Positions 51,642-60,666 of a stretch of DNA of 64,000 bases are shown piece by piece. The notes beneath the pieces are model-generated. The model did no database searches and had not been told where the DNA came from. It was given only the letters and a program-made list of their open reading frames with translations. This DNA is from Amphritea balenae. Lineage in GTDB: Bacteria > Pseudomonadota > Gammaproteobacteria > Pseudomonadales > Balneatricaceae. The position numbers and the translations under genes were made by a program. Positions within the stretch are counted from its first letter, which is position 1. Every line of letters begins with the position of its first letter. Location of the stretch: contig NZ_RQXV01000009.1 of the NCBI RefSeq assembly GCF_003858655.1, forward strand, positions 124,001 to 188,000, written 5' to 3'.

Positions 51642-52460
51642 TTATTGACGACAGGTTGGGATAAAATCAACCAGCGCTTGCTGGCTGAGTTTCGGTTGAT
51701 CTCGAAACGGCGAATGACCGCATCGCTCAAGTAGGACAGTACTGACTGGTCCTGCTATTTGAGACGCAATCGCCTGTAGTTGCAGCTCAGTACCGTATTG
51801 ATCGTCCTGCCCCTGTATCAACAGCGTGGGGACGGAGATCTGTGATAGATATTTTTCGATATTCCAATCGACGAACGCCGGCGCCAGCCAGGCATCATTC
51901 CAGCCCCAAAAGGCGCAGTCGACATTTTCATCGTGGTAGCGTTTCAAGCGCTGGCGCAGATCTGTTTCGGTATAGAGCACCTTGCTGTTAGCGATACTCT
52001 CCAGCGACAACGGTTCGACAAACACATGCGGAGCCATTAAAACCAAGCCCTTTATCCGCGGATCGGTGACACCGCCCGCATGGATCAGCGCAATCGAACT
52101 ACCGTCGCTGTGCCCGACTAACACGGCATTACGTACCCCCGCGGCATCCAACAGGGCAGGCAACACCTTCAGCCCCTCATCGTGCATGTAGCTCAGAGGT
52201 CTGGGTAGATCCACCGGATCGGACGCACCATAGCCTGCACGGCTATAGACCAGCACCCCACACCCAGTCGCTCTGGCCACCTGCTCAGGAAAATCCTGCC
52301 ATAGCGCTACACAGCCCAACCCTTCATGCAGAAATACCAGCGTCAGGGCAGCTTCAGGCTTGGGCCCCAGCCATACGTATTCCAACCGCTTTCCGCCGAC
52401 CGGGTAAAACCCGGTCGAGCTATTCAGCGGTATGGATTCAGCGTCGAAAATCTTAGTCAT
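51642..52460 (-). CDS. Alpha/beta hydrolase
   Basis: 272 residues. Oxyanion loop FLHEGLGCVALW, nucleophile elbow VGHSDGSSIALIHA, Asp region LIQGQDDQYG and His in CGHSPFRDQ. Sits between glutaryl-CoA dehydrogenase and thiolase with spacings of 9 and 38 bases, so it is co-transcribed. It may hydrolyse a ring-cleavage product or ester; no substrate can be assigned. Confidence 0.75.
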   Translation of the reverse strand: MTKIFDAESIPLNSSTGFYPVGGKRLEYVWLGPKPEAALTLVFLHEGLGCVALWQDFPEQVARATGCGVLVYSRAGYGASDPVDLPRPLSYMHDEGLKVLPALLDAAGVRNAVLVGHSDGSSIALIHAGGVTDPRIKGLVLMAPHVFVEPLSLESIANSKVLYTETDLRQRLKRYHDENVDCAFWGWNDAWLAPAFVDWNIEKYLSQISVPTLLIQGQDDQYGTELQLQAIASQIAGPVSTVLLERCGHSPFRDQPKLSQQALVDFIPTCRQ

Positions 52461-52469
52461 GCTACGGCA

Positions 52470-53669
52470 TTATACAGAAAACGCCTGCAAACCTGTCTGG
52501 GCACGCCCTAAGATCAACGCATGGACATCGTGAGCACCTTCATAAGTATTGACCGCCTCGAGATTCATCACATGACGGATCACATGAAACTCGTCAGCGA
52601 TACCGTTGCCGCCATGCATATCACGCGCGACACGGGCGATATCCAACGACTTGCCACAAGAATTACGCTTGATAAGCGAGATCAATTCGGGCGCACACTG
52701 ACCCTGATCCATCAACCGGCCAGCCTGCAAACACCCCTGTAAACCTAAGCTGATTTCGGTTTGCATATCAGCCAGCTTCTTCTGGATCAGCTGAGTGGCC
52801 GCTAAAGGCCGGCCAAACTGCTGACGATCCAAGGTATATTGACGTGCGGCTTGCCAGCAGAACTCAGCCGCTCCCAACGCACCCCAGGCAATACCGAAGC
52901 GTGCTTTATTGAGACAACCAAAGGGTCCCGACAGACCCGAAGCATTCGGTAGCAGATTTTCTTCAGGTACAGCCACGTCCTCCATCACAATCTCGCCGGT
53001 AATCGACGCCCGCAGAGAAAATTTACCCTCGATCTTAGGAGCACTCAGCCCCTTCATCCCCTTCTCTAGAATAAAGCCGCGAATCACGCCATCAAGCTTG
53101 GCCCAGACCACAAAAATATCGGCAATCGGCGAATTGGTGATCCACATCTTGGTACCTTTAAGCAGATAACCATCGTCAGTCTTGATAGCACGGGTTTTCA
53201 TGCTGGCTGGATCCGACCCCGCATCGGGCTCAGTCAAGCCAAAACAGCCGACCCATTCACCGGTTGCCAGCTTCGGCAGATAACGCTGTCGCTGTTCCTC
53301 AGAACCGTAGGCGTAGATAGGGTGCATCACCAGCGACGACTGTACGCTCATCGCCGAACGATAACCGCTATCTACCCGCTCAACCTCACGCGCAACCAGA
53401 CCGTAACTGACATGGTTCACATTGGAGCAACCGTACTCTTCCGGCAGGGTGGGACCAAGAAGCCCCAGCTCACCCATCTCCTCAAGAATCTCTCGATCAA
53501 AACGCTCATGACGATTGGCCTCAAGAACCCTGGGCATCAATCTTGATTGACAATACTCATAGGAAGCATCACGAATCATTCGCTCCTCTTCAGTAAGCTG
53601 ATCATCAAGCAGAAAGGGATCTTGCCAGTTGAAAGCTGCTTTTTTGTTTAGCGTAGGTGTGGTGGTCAT
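52470..53669 (-). CDS. gcdH: Glutaryl-CoA dehydrogenase
   Basis: 399 residues, acyl-CoA dehydrogenase family. [15 protein letters not shown] (flavin site), [16 protein letters not shown], and the catalytic Glu in [17 protein letters not shown], the form specific to glutaryl-CoA dehydrogenases. Converts glutaryl-CoA to crotonyl-CoA and CO2 with electrons to ETF. RBS AGGAG. First gene of its operon. Confidence 0.92.
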   Translation of the reverse strand: MTTTPTLNKKAAFNWQDPFLLDDQLTEEERMIRDASYEYCQSRLMPRVLEANRHERFDREILEEMGELGLLGPTLPEEYGCSNVNHVSYGLVAREVERVDSGYRSAMSVQSSLVMHPIYAYGSEEQRQRYLPKLATGEWVGCFGLTEPDAGSDPASMKTRAIKTDDGYLLKGTKMWITNSPIADIFVVWAKLDGVIRGFILEKGMKGLSAPKIEGKFSLRASITGEIVMEDVAVPEENLLPNASGLSGPFGCLNKARFGIAWGALGAAEFCWQAARQYTLDRQQFGRPLAATQLIQKKLADMQTEISLGLQGCLQAGRLMDQGQCAPELISLIKRNSCGKSLDIARVARDMHGGNGIADEFHVIRHVMNLEAVNTYEGAHDVHALILGRAQTGLQAFSV

Positions 53670-53788
53670 TGTTATTTTTCTCCTGCGACTTGATCCAATT
53701 CAACACTCGCTCTGGTGAGCATCGATAAAAAGTAGAGGGTTAGAATCATAGAGCAGGAACAAAAACAGCTCAACAAAATAAGAACTAT

Positions 53789-53944
53789 AGTTCATAGTAA
53801 CTCAAAAACTGCGCTATCAAACAAAGCCCCAGCCTGTTTCATTAGCATGTCTCAAAAAAACCCAACATATCAATATATTCAACAAGTTAAACTCATATCA
53901 CAGCGATTAATCGTAATCATACAAACCATTCCACCAGACGGAAT
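53789..53944. promoter_or_regulatory. Control region between gcdH and had, with IclR-type operator
   Basis: ATTCCACCAGACGGAAT at 53928-53944 (TTCC-N7-GGAA). GAACTATAGTTC, a 12-base palindrome, at 53789-53800 lies nearer gcdH; a related CTATAGTTC precedes bzdR. The rest of the 436-base gap shows no gene. Confidence 0.55.
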
Positions 53945-53982
53945 GAGCAGCTATCAACAACTATAACCGCATCAAAAAAATG

Positions 53983-54022
53983 TTGACGTCTGCGTTAACA
54001 TTAGAATAGCATGCACTAAAGT
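53983..54022 (+). promoter_or_regulatory. Predicted had promoter
   Basis: TTGACG (53983-53988), 18 bases, TAGCAT (54007-54012), with AACATTA in the spacer at the same place as in the rnf promoter. An overlapping ATGCACTAAAG (54011-54021) resembles the TGCAyTATA element of the liv, pad and acs promoters. Confidence 0.5.
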
Positions 54023-54105
54023 TCACATTACTTAACTTCACTAACAGCCCTGTCTGGCTCAGTGATTAATAACTTCAATACAGTATCAACAAGGGGCATA
54101 TAAAG

Positions 54106-55170
54106 ATGAGCACAGCCTACCGATGGATGATGACCGAGGTCGGAAAGCCTTTTGAAAAAGTTCACTTTGAACTCGAACCACCCCCTTCTGGCGAAGTCTG
54201 CGTGGAAGTCGCCGGGTGTGGTGTCTGTCACACCGATCTGGGATTTCTTTACGACGGTGTTAAAACCAATAGCGAGCTACCATTGACACTCGGCCATGAG
54301 ATCAGCGGTCGGGTTATCGCCGCTGGTGCCGGCTGTGAAGCCTCACTCGGCAAAGCAGTCATTATTCCCGCCGTACTACCCTGCTACGAGTGTGATCTAT
54401 GCAAACGCGGCCTACACAATATCTGTCGCAGCCAGAAGATGCCCGGTAACGATATTCAAGGCGGCTTCGCCAGCCACATTACCGTACCCGGCCACTGCCT
54501 ATGCGAAGTTGATGAAGCCAAATTAGACACCGCAGGACTGGAGCTGGCCGATGTATCGGTCGTTGCAGACGCAGTCACGACGCCGTTCCAGGCCGCTGCC
54601 CAGGCTGATGTTCAACCGGGCGATCTGGCGATCGTCATCGGTGTTGGTGGTGTCGGTGGTTACGCGGTGCAGATTGCTAACGCGATGGGCGCTACGGTTA
54701 TCGCCATCGACGTGGACAGCGCCAAGCTGGAAAGCTATCGAGATTTCGGTGCCGCACTGACCCTCAATGCGACTGAATACGATACCCGCTCGCTGAAAAA
54801 AGCGGTGCAAGCTTTCGTAAAAGAAAACAACCTGCGCTCCACCGAATGGAAGATCTTCGAGTGCTCCGGTTCCGCCCCCGGCCAAGCCACCGCGTTTAGC
54901 CTGCTGACATTCGGCGCCACTATCGCCGTGGTTGGTTTCACCATGGCCAAACAGGAGTTCCGCCTGTCTAACCTGATGGCGTTCCACGCCAAGGCTCAAG
55001 GCAACTGGGGCTGCGCACCGACTTACTACCCTGCCACGTTGCAGATGGTGCTCGATGGCAAGATCGCCATGAAACCCTTTACCCAGCAATACCCGATGAA
55101 CGACATCAACCAAATTTTCGCCGACGCGCACGCTCATAAGCTGACCGCTCGTGCCATTCTTGTACCTTGA
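54106..55170 (+). CDS. had: 6-hydroxycyclohex-1-ene-1-carbonyl-CoA dehydrogenase
   Basis: 354 residues, zinc-type medium-chain dehydrogenase. [22 protein letters not shown], a structural zinc cluster in [15 protein letters not shown], and the NAD motif [15 protein letters not shown]. Sequence and pairing with oah match Had/BzdX, which oxidises the hydroxylated ring intermediate formed after benzoyl-CoA reduction. RBS AAGGGG. Confidence 0.9.
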   Translation: MSTAYRWMMTEVGKPFEKVHFELEPPPSGEVCVEVAGCGVCHTDLGFLYDGVKTNSELPLTLGHEISGRVIAAGAGCEASLGKAVIIPAVLPCYECDLCKRGLHNICRSQKMPGNDIQGGFASHITVPGHCLCEVDEAKLDTAGLELADVSVVADAVTTPFQAAAQADVQPGDLAIVIGVGGVGGYAVQIANAMGATVIAIDVDSAKLESYRDFGAALTLNATEYDTRSLKKAVQAFVKENNLRSTEWKIFECSGSAPGQATAFSLLTFGATIAVVGFTMAKQEFRLSNLMAFHAKAQGNWGCAPTYYPATLQMVLDGKIAMKPFTQQYPMNDINQIFADAHAHKLTARAILVP

Positions 55171-55180
55171 GGGAAGAACA

Positions 55181-56311
55181 ATGAAAGCTAGCACCAACGA
55201 TATCGTCCAGGAAACCGCACCTAAGCAGCTCAACGATCACAATCTGGTACCCGAGCAGATCGTACCCGGCGTACTGTATGAAAAACGCCCAGCCAAGCGA
55301 CTCGATGGCAGCATCGCCGAAGGGGTCTACAACGCCTGGATCACGCTGGACAACCCGAAGCAGTTCAACTCCTACACCACCGATATGACTAAGGGGCTGA
55401 TACTGGCCTTCCGTGCCGCGTCTAACTCGCGCGATGTCAACGCGGTTATCTTTACCGCAGTAGGCGACAAAGCCTTCTGTACCGGTGGCAACACCAAGGA
55501 ATACGCCGAGTACTACGCCGGCAACCCACAAGAGTACCGCCAATATATGCGCCTGTTTAACGACATGGTATCGGCCATTCTTGGTTGTGATAAGCCTGTC
55601 ATCTGCCGCGTCAACGGCATGCGCATCGGTGGTGGCCAGGAGATCGGCATGGCGGCAGACTTTACCGTGGCCCAGGATCTGGCCAACTTCGGTCAAGCCG
55701 GTCCCAAACATGGTTCAGCCGCGATTGGCGGTGCTACTGACTTCCTACCGGTGATGATCGGCTGCGAACAAGCGATGGTATCCGGCACCCTGTGCGAACC
55801 GTTCTCGGCCCACAAAGCCAACCGCCTGGGCATCTGCTGCGAAATCGTTCCGGCATTGAAAGTCGACGGCAAGTTTATCCCCAATCCTACCGTCGTGACA
55901 GATACATATCTGGATGAGTTCGGCCGCGTAGTACATGGTGAATTTAAAACCGGCGACGCTTTCAAAACCGGTAAAGATCTGATCAAGCAGGGAGAGATCG
56001 ATCTATCACTGCTCGATGAGCGTGTTGAAGCATTAGCCAGCAAACTATTAGAAACCTTCCCTGAGTGCATGACTAAGTCGTTGGAAGAGCTGCGCAAGCC
56101 CAAGTTAAATGCCTGGAACGCCAACAAAGAGAATAGCCGCGCCTGGTTGGCGCTTAACATGATGAATGAAGCCCGCACCGGTTTCCGTGCCTTCAACGAA
56201 GGTAACCGTGAAGTTGGCCGTGAGATCGATTTTGTTGCGCTTCGCCAGGCGCTGGCTCAGGGCGCACCATGGACGCCCGAACTGATCGAAGATCTTATCC
56301 CTAAAGCCTAA
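55181..56311 (+). CDS. oah: 6-oxocyclohex-1-ene-1-carbonyl-CoA hydrolase (ring opening)
   Basis: 376 residues from ATG 55181, just after GAGGGAAGAA. Crotonase superfamily with KAFCTGGNTKEYAEYY and NGMRIGGGQEIGMAADF, both characteristic of Oah/BzdY. It adds two waters and opens the ring to 3-hydroxypimelyl-CoA. Ten bases after the had stop. The dienoyl-CoA hydratase and benzoyl-CoA reductase that usually accompany these genes are not in the window. Confidence 0.92.
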   Translation: MKASTNDIVQETAPKQLNDHNLVPEQIVPGVLYEKRPAKRLDGSIAEGVYNAWITLDNPKQFNSYTTDMTKGLILAFRAASNSRDVNAVIFTAVGDKAFCTGGNTKEYAEYYAGNPQEYRQYMRLFNDMVSAILGCDKPVICRVNGMRIGGGQEIGMAADFTVAQDLANFGQAGPKHGSAAIGGATDFLPVMIGCEQAMVSGTLCEPFSAHKANRLGICCEIVPALKVDGKFIPNPTVVTDTYLDEFGRVVHGEFKTGDAFKTGKDLIKQGEIDLSLLDERVEALASKLLETFPECMTKSLEELRKPKLNAWNANKENSRAWLALNMMNEARTGFRAFNEGNREVGREIDFVALRQALAQGAPWTPELIEDLIPKA

Positions 56312-56327
56312 AATCAAAACTCAAACC

Positions 56328-56352
56328 GTCGGCCCTTAGCATGAGGGCCGAC
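56328..56352 (+). terminator. Terminator after oah
   Basis: GTCGGCCCT-tagcatg-AGGGCCGAC followed by ATTTAAAT, 16 bases after the oah stop. Confidence 0.75.
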
Positions 56353-56658
56353 ATTTAAATCACAGATTCACTAATTACTATTTTCTGCCAGCTAATAATT
56401 TGAAGACAAGCATTTAATTAATGAACCTTTGTATCCGTTATTTTCAAGTTTTTAACACTATTGTTTTCTCTACGGGCTCAGAGTGGTCTGAGGTGTCAGG
56501 CCTTGTTCGCTCCTTCCCTAACGAAGAGTAAAAGCCTTTTTCCTGCATTCGAGCAAATGAATAGTAATGCCGGTGGGCTCTATCCTATGACGCAACAGAT
56601 GTTGCCTGATACTGCTGCTGTCATCAGCATTATGAACCACTTGTAAGGAATTCAGTCT
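56353..56658. other. Intergenic region before the DUF2249 gene
   Basis: 306 bases. AAGCATTTAATTAATG near 56413 could be a weak NsrR-like half palindrome. A 29-codon frame ends at 56646 (MNSNAGGLYPMTQQM...), but it has no clear RBS and I do not call it. Confidence 0.4.
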
Positions 56659-56937
56659 ATGCCGCAGTTGATACATTTGGATGTTAGTGAACTTGAAGCA
56701 CCCGAACCGATGTCAGTGATCCTGAGAGAATTACATCAACTTAAATCAGATACTGCATTAAGGATCCGTCACCGCAAACGCCCACTACCTCTATACAGTT
56801 TATTGCAGGAAATGGGCTTTACATATCATTGCGTGGAATTTGATCTCTGTGAGTTTGCCATCTATATCTGGCCCAAAAATGATCACTTGCTGGGTGAATT
56901 TTGCCATCAATCGGCTAAGCAGGAGCAGGCATCATGA
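56659..56937 (+). CDS. DUF2249-family protein
   Basis: 92 residues: LDVSELEAPEPMSVILREL then LRIRHRKRPLPLYSLLQEMGF, the DUF2249 pattern. Genes of this family lie next to nitric-oxide and denitrification genes in many proteobacteria. Function unknown, possibly redox or metal related. Coupled to the next gene by an ATGA overlap. Confidence 0.85.
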   Translation: MPQLIHLDVSELEAPEPMSVILRELHQLKSDTALRIRHRKRPLPLYSLLQEMGFTYHCVEFDLCEFAIYIWPKNDHLLGEFCHQSAKQEQAS

Positions 56938-58262
56938 ATACTTCAGGACTGTCACTGGAAAGCATACCTGAGCTAAAAATTCCTATGGGTTTCTTTCTCA
57001 CCGCCCCCTGGTTCGGTATATTGGCAGCCCTGCTCTTGCTGTTCAATCCAGAGATAATGAACTCTCGGTGGCATCCGGCAATGCTGGCTATGGTACACCT
57101 GCTGACCCTTGGTTTCGGTGCCATGATAATGGTTGGTGCAATGATACAGATCCTTCCTGTCGTCAGCAGCCAACCTGTTCCTGCAGCAGCAGCTTTATCT
57201 CCCTGGATAAGAGCAGGGCTTATTTCAGGAACCCTGTGTCTCGCCCTAGGTTTCCTGTTTATGCAGAAAATTTCCTACTATATAGCGTTGCCTCTACTGG
57301 TTGGAGCCTTCCTGTTGTTTCTGAGTGCAGTGGGAGTGGCGCTGGTGCGCGTTCAAAAAGGCAGTGACTCGGTATTCTGTTTACGCCTGGCAGCCCTGTG
57401 CCTGTTGATCACAGTGGTATTCGGGTGCCTGCAACTTTCTACCTATCTGGAACTGAGTTGGGTCGGCTACTCTTTTGAACGTACCAACAACCATGTATTA
57501 CTGGGTCTACTCGGTTGGGGCATGCTACTAATCATGGGTGTCAGCTTTCAGGTCATCCCTATGTTTCATGTCGCTCCGGCATTTCCCCACTGGCTTAGCC
57601 GGGGGAACTCTACTTTTCTGGCGCTGGCATTAATGACTAGTGTAATTGCCAGTGGCTCAATAGCAGATAGTGCGTTACTTGTTTTGACACTGACCCTTAG
57701 CATTTATGGCGCTTATTCTCTTTACTTAATTTATCGGCGAAAACGTAAGCTGGTGGACTATACGATTCGCTTTTGGCAGCTTGCTTTTACAAATCTCATT
57801 TTATTGTGTCTTTTATTTTTTTTGCATCAAATGGGTTTTCAAATATTAAATGAGGTAGGCCAGTTCCACCTGTTGCTAGGCTTCGGATTTGGTTTGGGGT
57901 TTGTCATATCAGTTATGTTAGGGATGCTGCAAAAGATCACCCCTTTCCTGATGTTTCTGCATCTGCAAAGAGCCTGCATTCACGATCCCGGTGCTTTTAT
58001 GAAACTACCTAATATGAAGCAGTTGCTGCCGGTTTCGGATTCGAAATGGCAGTTTCAATTGTATAGTTCCGCACTGGTAACTCTCTATTTATCTTTCTTT
58101 GGTGGAGAGTTACAACATCCATTGCTGTTTGTAGCGGCGGTACTCTTCTTACTCAGCTTTACATGGCTGTTAAAAACGCTTTGGCAGGCTAATCGTCGTT
58201 ACTCTGAAAGTCTGCCATTGACGCCTGATCAGCCGCTTGCAGGCAAAGAAACCTGCGAATAA
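56934..58262 (+). CDS. NnrS-like multi-pass membrane protein
   Basis: 442 residues with about twelve membrane helices. Early HPAMLAMVHLLTLGFGAMIM and later NNHVLLGLLGWGMLLIMGVS and QVIPMFHVAP resemble the haem-binding, nitric-oxide-linked NnrS type and the haem-copper-oxidase-like fold; histidines sit within or near helices. Paired with DUF2249 and close to nsrR, it probably belongs to the nitric-oxide stress response. Exact biochemistry is not known. Confidence 0.7.
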   Translation: MNTSGLSLESIPELKIPMGFFLTAPWFGILAALLLLFNPEIMNSRWHPAMLAMVHLLTLGFGAMIMVGAMIQILPVVSSQPVPAAAALSPWIRAGLISGTLCLALGFLFMQKISYYIALPLLVGAFLLFLSAVGVALVRVQKGSDSVFCLRLAALCLLITVVFGCLQLSTYLELSWVGYSFERTNNHVLLGLLGWGMLLIMGVSFQVIPMFHVAPAFPHWLSRGNSTFLALALMTSVIASGSIADSALLVLTLTLSIYGAYSLYLIYRRKRKLVDYTIRFWQLAFTNLILLCLLFFLHQMGFQILNEVGQFHLLLGFGFGLGFVISVMLGMLQKITPFLMFLHLQRACIHDPGAFMKLPNMKQLLPVSDSKWQFQLYSSALVTLYLSFFGGELQHPLLFVAAVLFLLSFTWLLKTLWQANRRYSESLPLTPDQPLAGKETCE

Positions 58263-58404
58263 GCTCCAAGCTTTCTCAAAGGGCGGGCTGGCGTTTAGGA
58301 CATTAAACGTTACTAACGCGCTAAACCTATTTCAGGGTAAAACATATCAGATTAAAGGCAGCGTAATTCCTGAGTAAACTCAGTGTATTAGCTGCAATTT
58401 AAAT

Positions 58405-58427
58405 AAGGCCGCTATTGCGGCCTTTTT
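58405..58427. terminator. Bidirectional terminator
   Basis: GGCCGC-tatt-GCGGCC with A-run on the left and TTTTT on the right, between two converging genes. Confidence 0.85.
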
Positions 58428-58428
58428 G

Positions 58429-59970
58429 TTACGCTACTTTATAGGTTGCCTGGGGTTCCTGAACTGAAACCACCGAGCTTTTAGATATTTTTTTCTTCAA
58501 ACCATAGCGATGCAGCCCTGGCAGATGAACCTTTTTAATATAATGATGCCACTGATAGCTATCAGCTCTCACGGTAAACAGCTCTCGCTCCTGGGGCGAT
58601 AGATAAGTGCACAACTGTTCCAGCTTGCTGCTGTCAAAGCGATATTTGGGCGCAGCATAAAATCCGTAAATTATTGCCATTTCTGTGGTGGTAGCCAGTT
58701 TACGCAGCACAGAGTTTCTCACCTTAATACCCAACAAGTTTGCTACCGACATTTTTAAATTCGACATCTTTGTCAGCAGGTCCATATAAAACCGCAGATT
58801 CTGGACTGAGACAATATGAAATTTTGCTGGTCGTTTAGGGAACAACTTAGGATACTGATGATAGTTTTCTTTAGCTTCTTCATGCATTAACTGAACAAAA
58901 CCAGACAGTTTCAGTGGATTTGTTTTACCACTACAACACTGATACACACGTACGCCTTTGGCTATTGAAGCGGACTCCGCTAATGCCAGCACTGTCGCGT
59001 TAGCAACCAGATCGACCGGAATAATATCCAGAATCCCATCCTTTTTCCCCGGGAATACAGATAAACGGCTCTTACCGTAGGCATAAATCATGGCGTCTGC
59101 GACCTTAATACCTTCGATCCAGCCGGGTCTGGGAAAATGAACTGCACTCTCAATAATGGAAGGCCGCATTATTGTTATGTTTTGCTGTTGCAGGTCTTGT
59201 AACAGGACCTGTTCACCCAGCCATTTAGTAAAGGTGTAGGTATCGTTCCAGCCATATTGCCGGGCAATCCCGATGCCAAGATCCGTGAGACGGTTGCGCT
59301 CGTCACGTTTATCCAGACCCATACCTTTGATCTGCTTAATTTTATCGGCCATCTCATCGAGCAGGCCCGAGATTTGATAAGTATTTTCAGATAAAGGCGT
59401 TAACAGGCCTGATACAGGGCTATGAATTTCCTCACGAATGACACCCTCTTGGTAGCCATTAACATAGCAGGTAGATATATGTACCACTGGCAGAGAGGAG
59501 CCCTTTTTACCCCCCTCTCTGGCCAGCGCAGAAATGTTATGCAAACTCAGCGTATTAATGCTTAAGGCCTGATCTAGAGGTTCACGAAAATTGACACTGG
59601 CCGCTGAGTTTATGATCAGATCTATTGAACTTGCCAGATCAGAAAACGTCTCATCACACAAACCAAAATAATCATCACACAGAGAACCGTCGACAGGGAT
59701 TAGTTTCTCGCTGATAAATGATTCAAATTGATTGCCTAATTGAGATTTTAAGGTATCAAACAGCTCTGTTTCCAACATATCCTTATAAAAACGTGTTGTA
59801 ACATCAGCTGATTTCGTACCTCGAATCAGAACACGAATAGAGCCTACTTCAGGAACTTCCCGGAGAAGTTTTTCTATAGTCACTTTTCCCAGAAAACCAG
59901 TCGCACCGGTCACGAACAGGTGCTTACCGCGCAGAGAATTAAATACAGAAAATGAATGTGTATGGTTCAT
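58429..59970 (-). CDS. Alcohol-forming fatty acyl-CoA reductase
   Basis: 513 residues. NADPH motif FVTGATGFLGKVTIEKLL, INSAASVNFREPLDQAL, the catalytic YTFTKWLGEQ (Tyr and Lys of the extended SDR type), MRPSIIESA, PGWIEGIKVADAMI, and a C-terminal sterile domain. Strong resemblance to the Marinobacter enzyme that reduces fatty acyl-CoA to fatty alcohol for wax esters. Its tie to the surrounding nitric-oxide genes is unclear; it diverges from nsrR over 258-270 bases. Confidence 0.85.
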   Translation of the reverse strand: MNHTHSFSVFNSLRGKHLFVTGATGFLGKVTIEKLLREVPEVGSIRVLIRGTKSADVTTRFYKDMLETELFDTLKSQLGNQFESFISEKLIPVDGSLCDDYFGLCDETFSDLASSIDLIINSAASVNFREPLDQALSINTLSLHNISALAREGGKKGSSLPVVHISTCYVNGYQEGVIREEIHSPVSGLLTPLSENTYQISGLLDEMADKIKQIKGMGLDKRDERNRLTDLGIGIARQYGWNDTYTFTKWLGEQVLLQDLQQQNITIMRPSIIESAVHFPRPGWIEGIKVADAMIYAYGKSRLSVFPGKKDGILDIIPVDLVANATVLALAESASIAKGVRVYQCCSGKTNPLKLSGFVQLMHEEAKENYHQYPKLFPKRPAKFHIVSVQNLRFYMDLLTKMSNLKMSVANLLGIKVRNSVLRKLATTTEMAIIYGFYAAPKYRFDSSKLEQLCTYLSPQERELFTVRADSYQWHHYIKKVHLPGLHRYGLKKKISKSSVVSVQEPQATYKVA

Positions 59971-60193
59971 TCCATTGACCTCAGGATACTAATATAACCA
60001 CAAAGATTGATCAGGAGTCTGATCGTTATTAGCAACTAAACGTGTGGCTGCTTCCATTTAACCACTATCCTGCAAACTATATTAAACAGGCGTTTGAAAT
60101 CTACACCAAGAAAAAATCAAAAACAATTGAATGTTTTTTGGCCAAAGAACAGTGACATAGGGTTATTTTTATAAAGACAAACGAATCAATGGT

Positions 60194-60228
60194 TGTGTAA
60201 TATAAGATATATAAATATTACATTTTAA
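60194..60228. promoter_or_regulatory. Candidate NsrR site upstream of nsrR
   Basis: AAGATATATAAATATTACAT inside a TGTAATAT...ATATTACA dyad. It resembles the NsrR consensus AAGATGTATTT-n-AAATACATCTT that I know for related bacteria, which would mean autoregulation. Confidence 0.45.
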
Positions 60229-60240
60229 ATGAAGCGTACT

Positions 60241-60666
60241 ATGCAGATCAGCCGATTTTCAGATTACACATTAAGAACTCTCTTCTATGTCGCAACTCAT
60301 TCAGATCAACTTTCGACACTTGCCGAAATTTCAAACTACTATGACATCTCGATAGAACATCTACGCAAAGTTGTTCATGCGCTATCCAAATCAGGCTACT
60401 TGCAGACCTTTCGCGGCAAAAATGGTGGTATACGCCTGGCTCTGCCTCCGGAAGAGATTAATATTGGCCAGCTGATTCAACAGTCTGAGGGCAACTCTCC
60501 CTTAATCGACTGTACAAGTCAGGACTGTCGTATCAGAAATGTTTGTAGCTTCCAGGGCATTCTCGCTGAAGCCCAACAGGCATTTATAAGTACATTAAGT
60601 AAATACAGCCTGGCAGACCTCCTTGAAAGCCCCTCTTTGCGATCCACACTTATTGCGGTTGAGTAG
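60241..60666 (+). CDS. nsrR: Nitric-oxide-sensing repressor NsrR
   Basis: 141 residues from ATG 60241 (an in-frame ATG lies four codons upstream). Rrf2 winged helix (MQISRFSDYTLRTLFYVA, YDISIEHLRKVVHALSKSGYL) and the three cluster cysteines spaced as in NsrR (C-x4-C-x5-C: CTSQDCRIRNVC). The Fe-S cluster loses DNA affinity on reaction with nitric oxide. Likely targets are the DUF2249-NnrS pair, the hemerythrin-reductase pair and itself. The end overlaps the converging reductase gene by 17 bases. Confidence 0.9.
   Translation: MQISRFSDYTLRTLFYVATHSDQLSTLAEISNYYDISIEHLRKVVHALSKSGYLQTFRGKNGGIRLALPPEEINIGQLIQQSEGNSPLIDCTSQDCRIRNVCSFQGILAEAQQAFISTLSKYSLADLLESPSLRSTLIAVE

Noticed and set aside
53928-54022. 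Same 54-57 bp operator spacing at had
   Set aside because: The distance here is about 74 bases to TAGCAT or 83 to TAAAGT, so had does not follow the rule. It was left out of the spacing set although the operator itself is clear.
56461-56646. 61-codon frame before the DUF2249 gene
   Set aside because: TTG start without RBS and low-complexity translation; the shorter ATG version also has no RBS.
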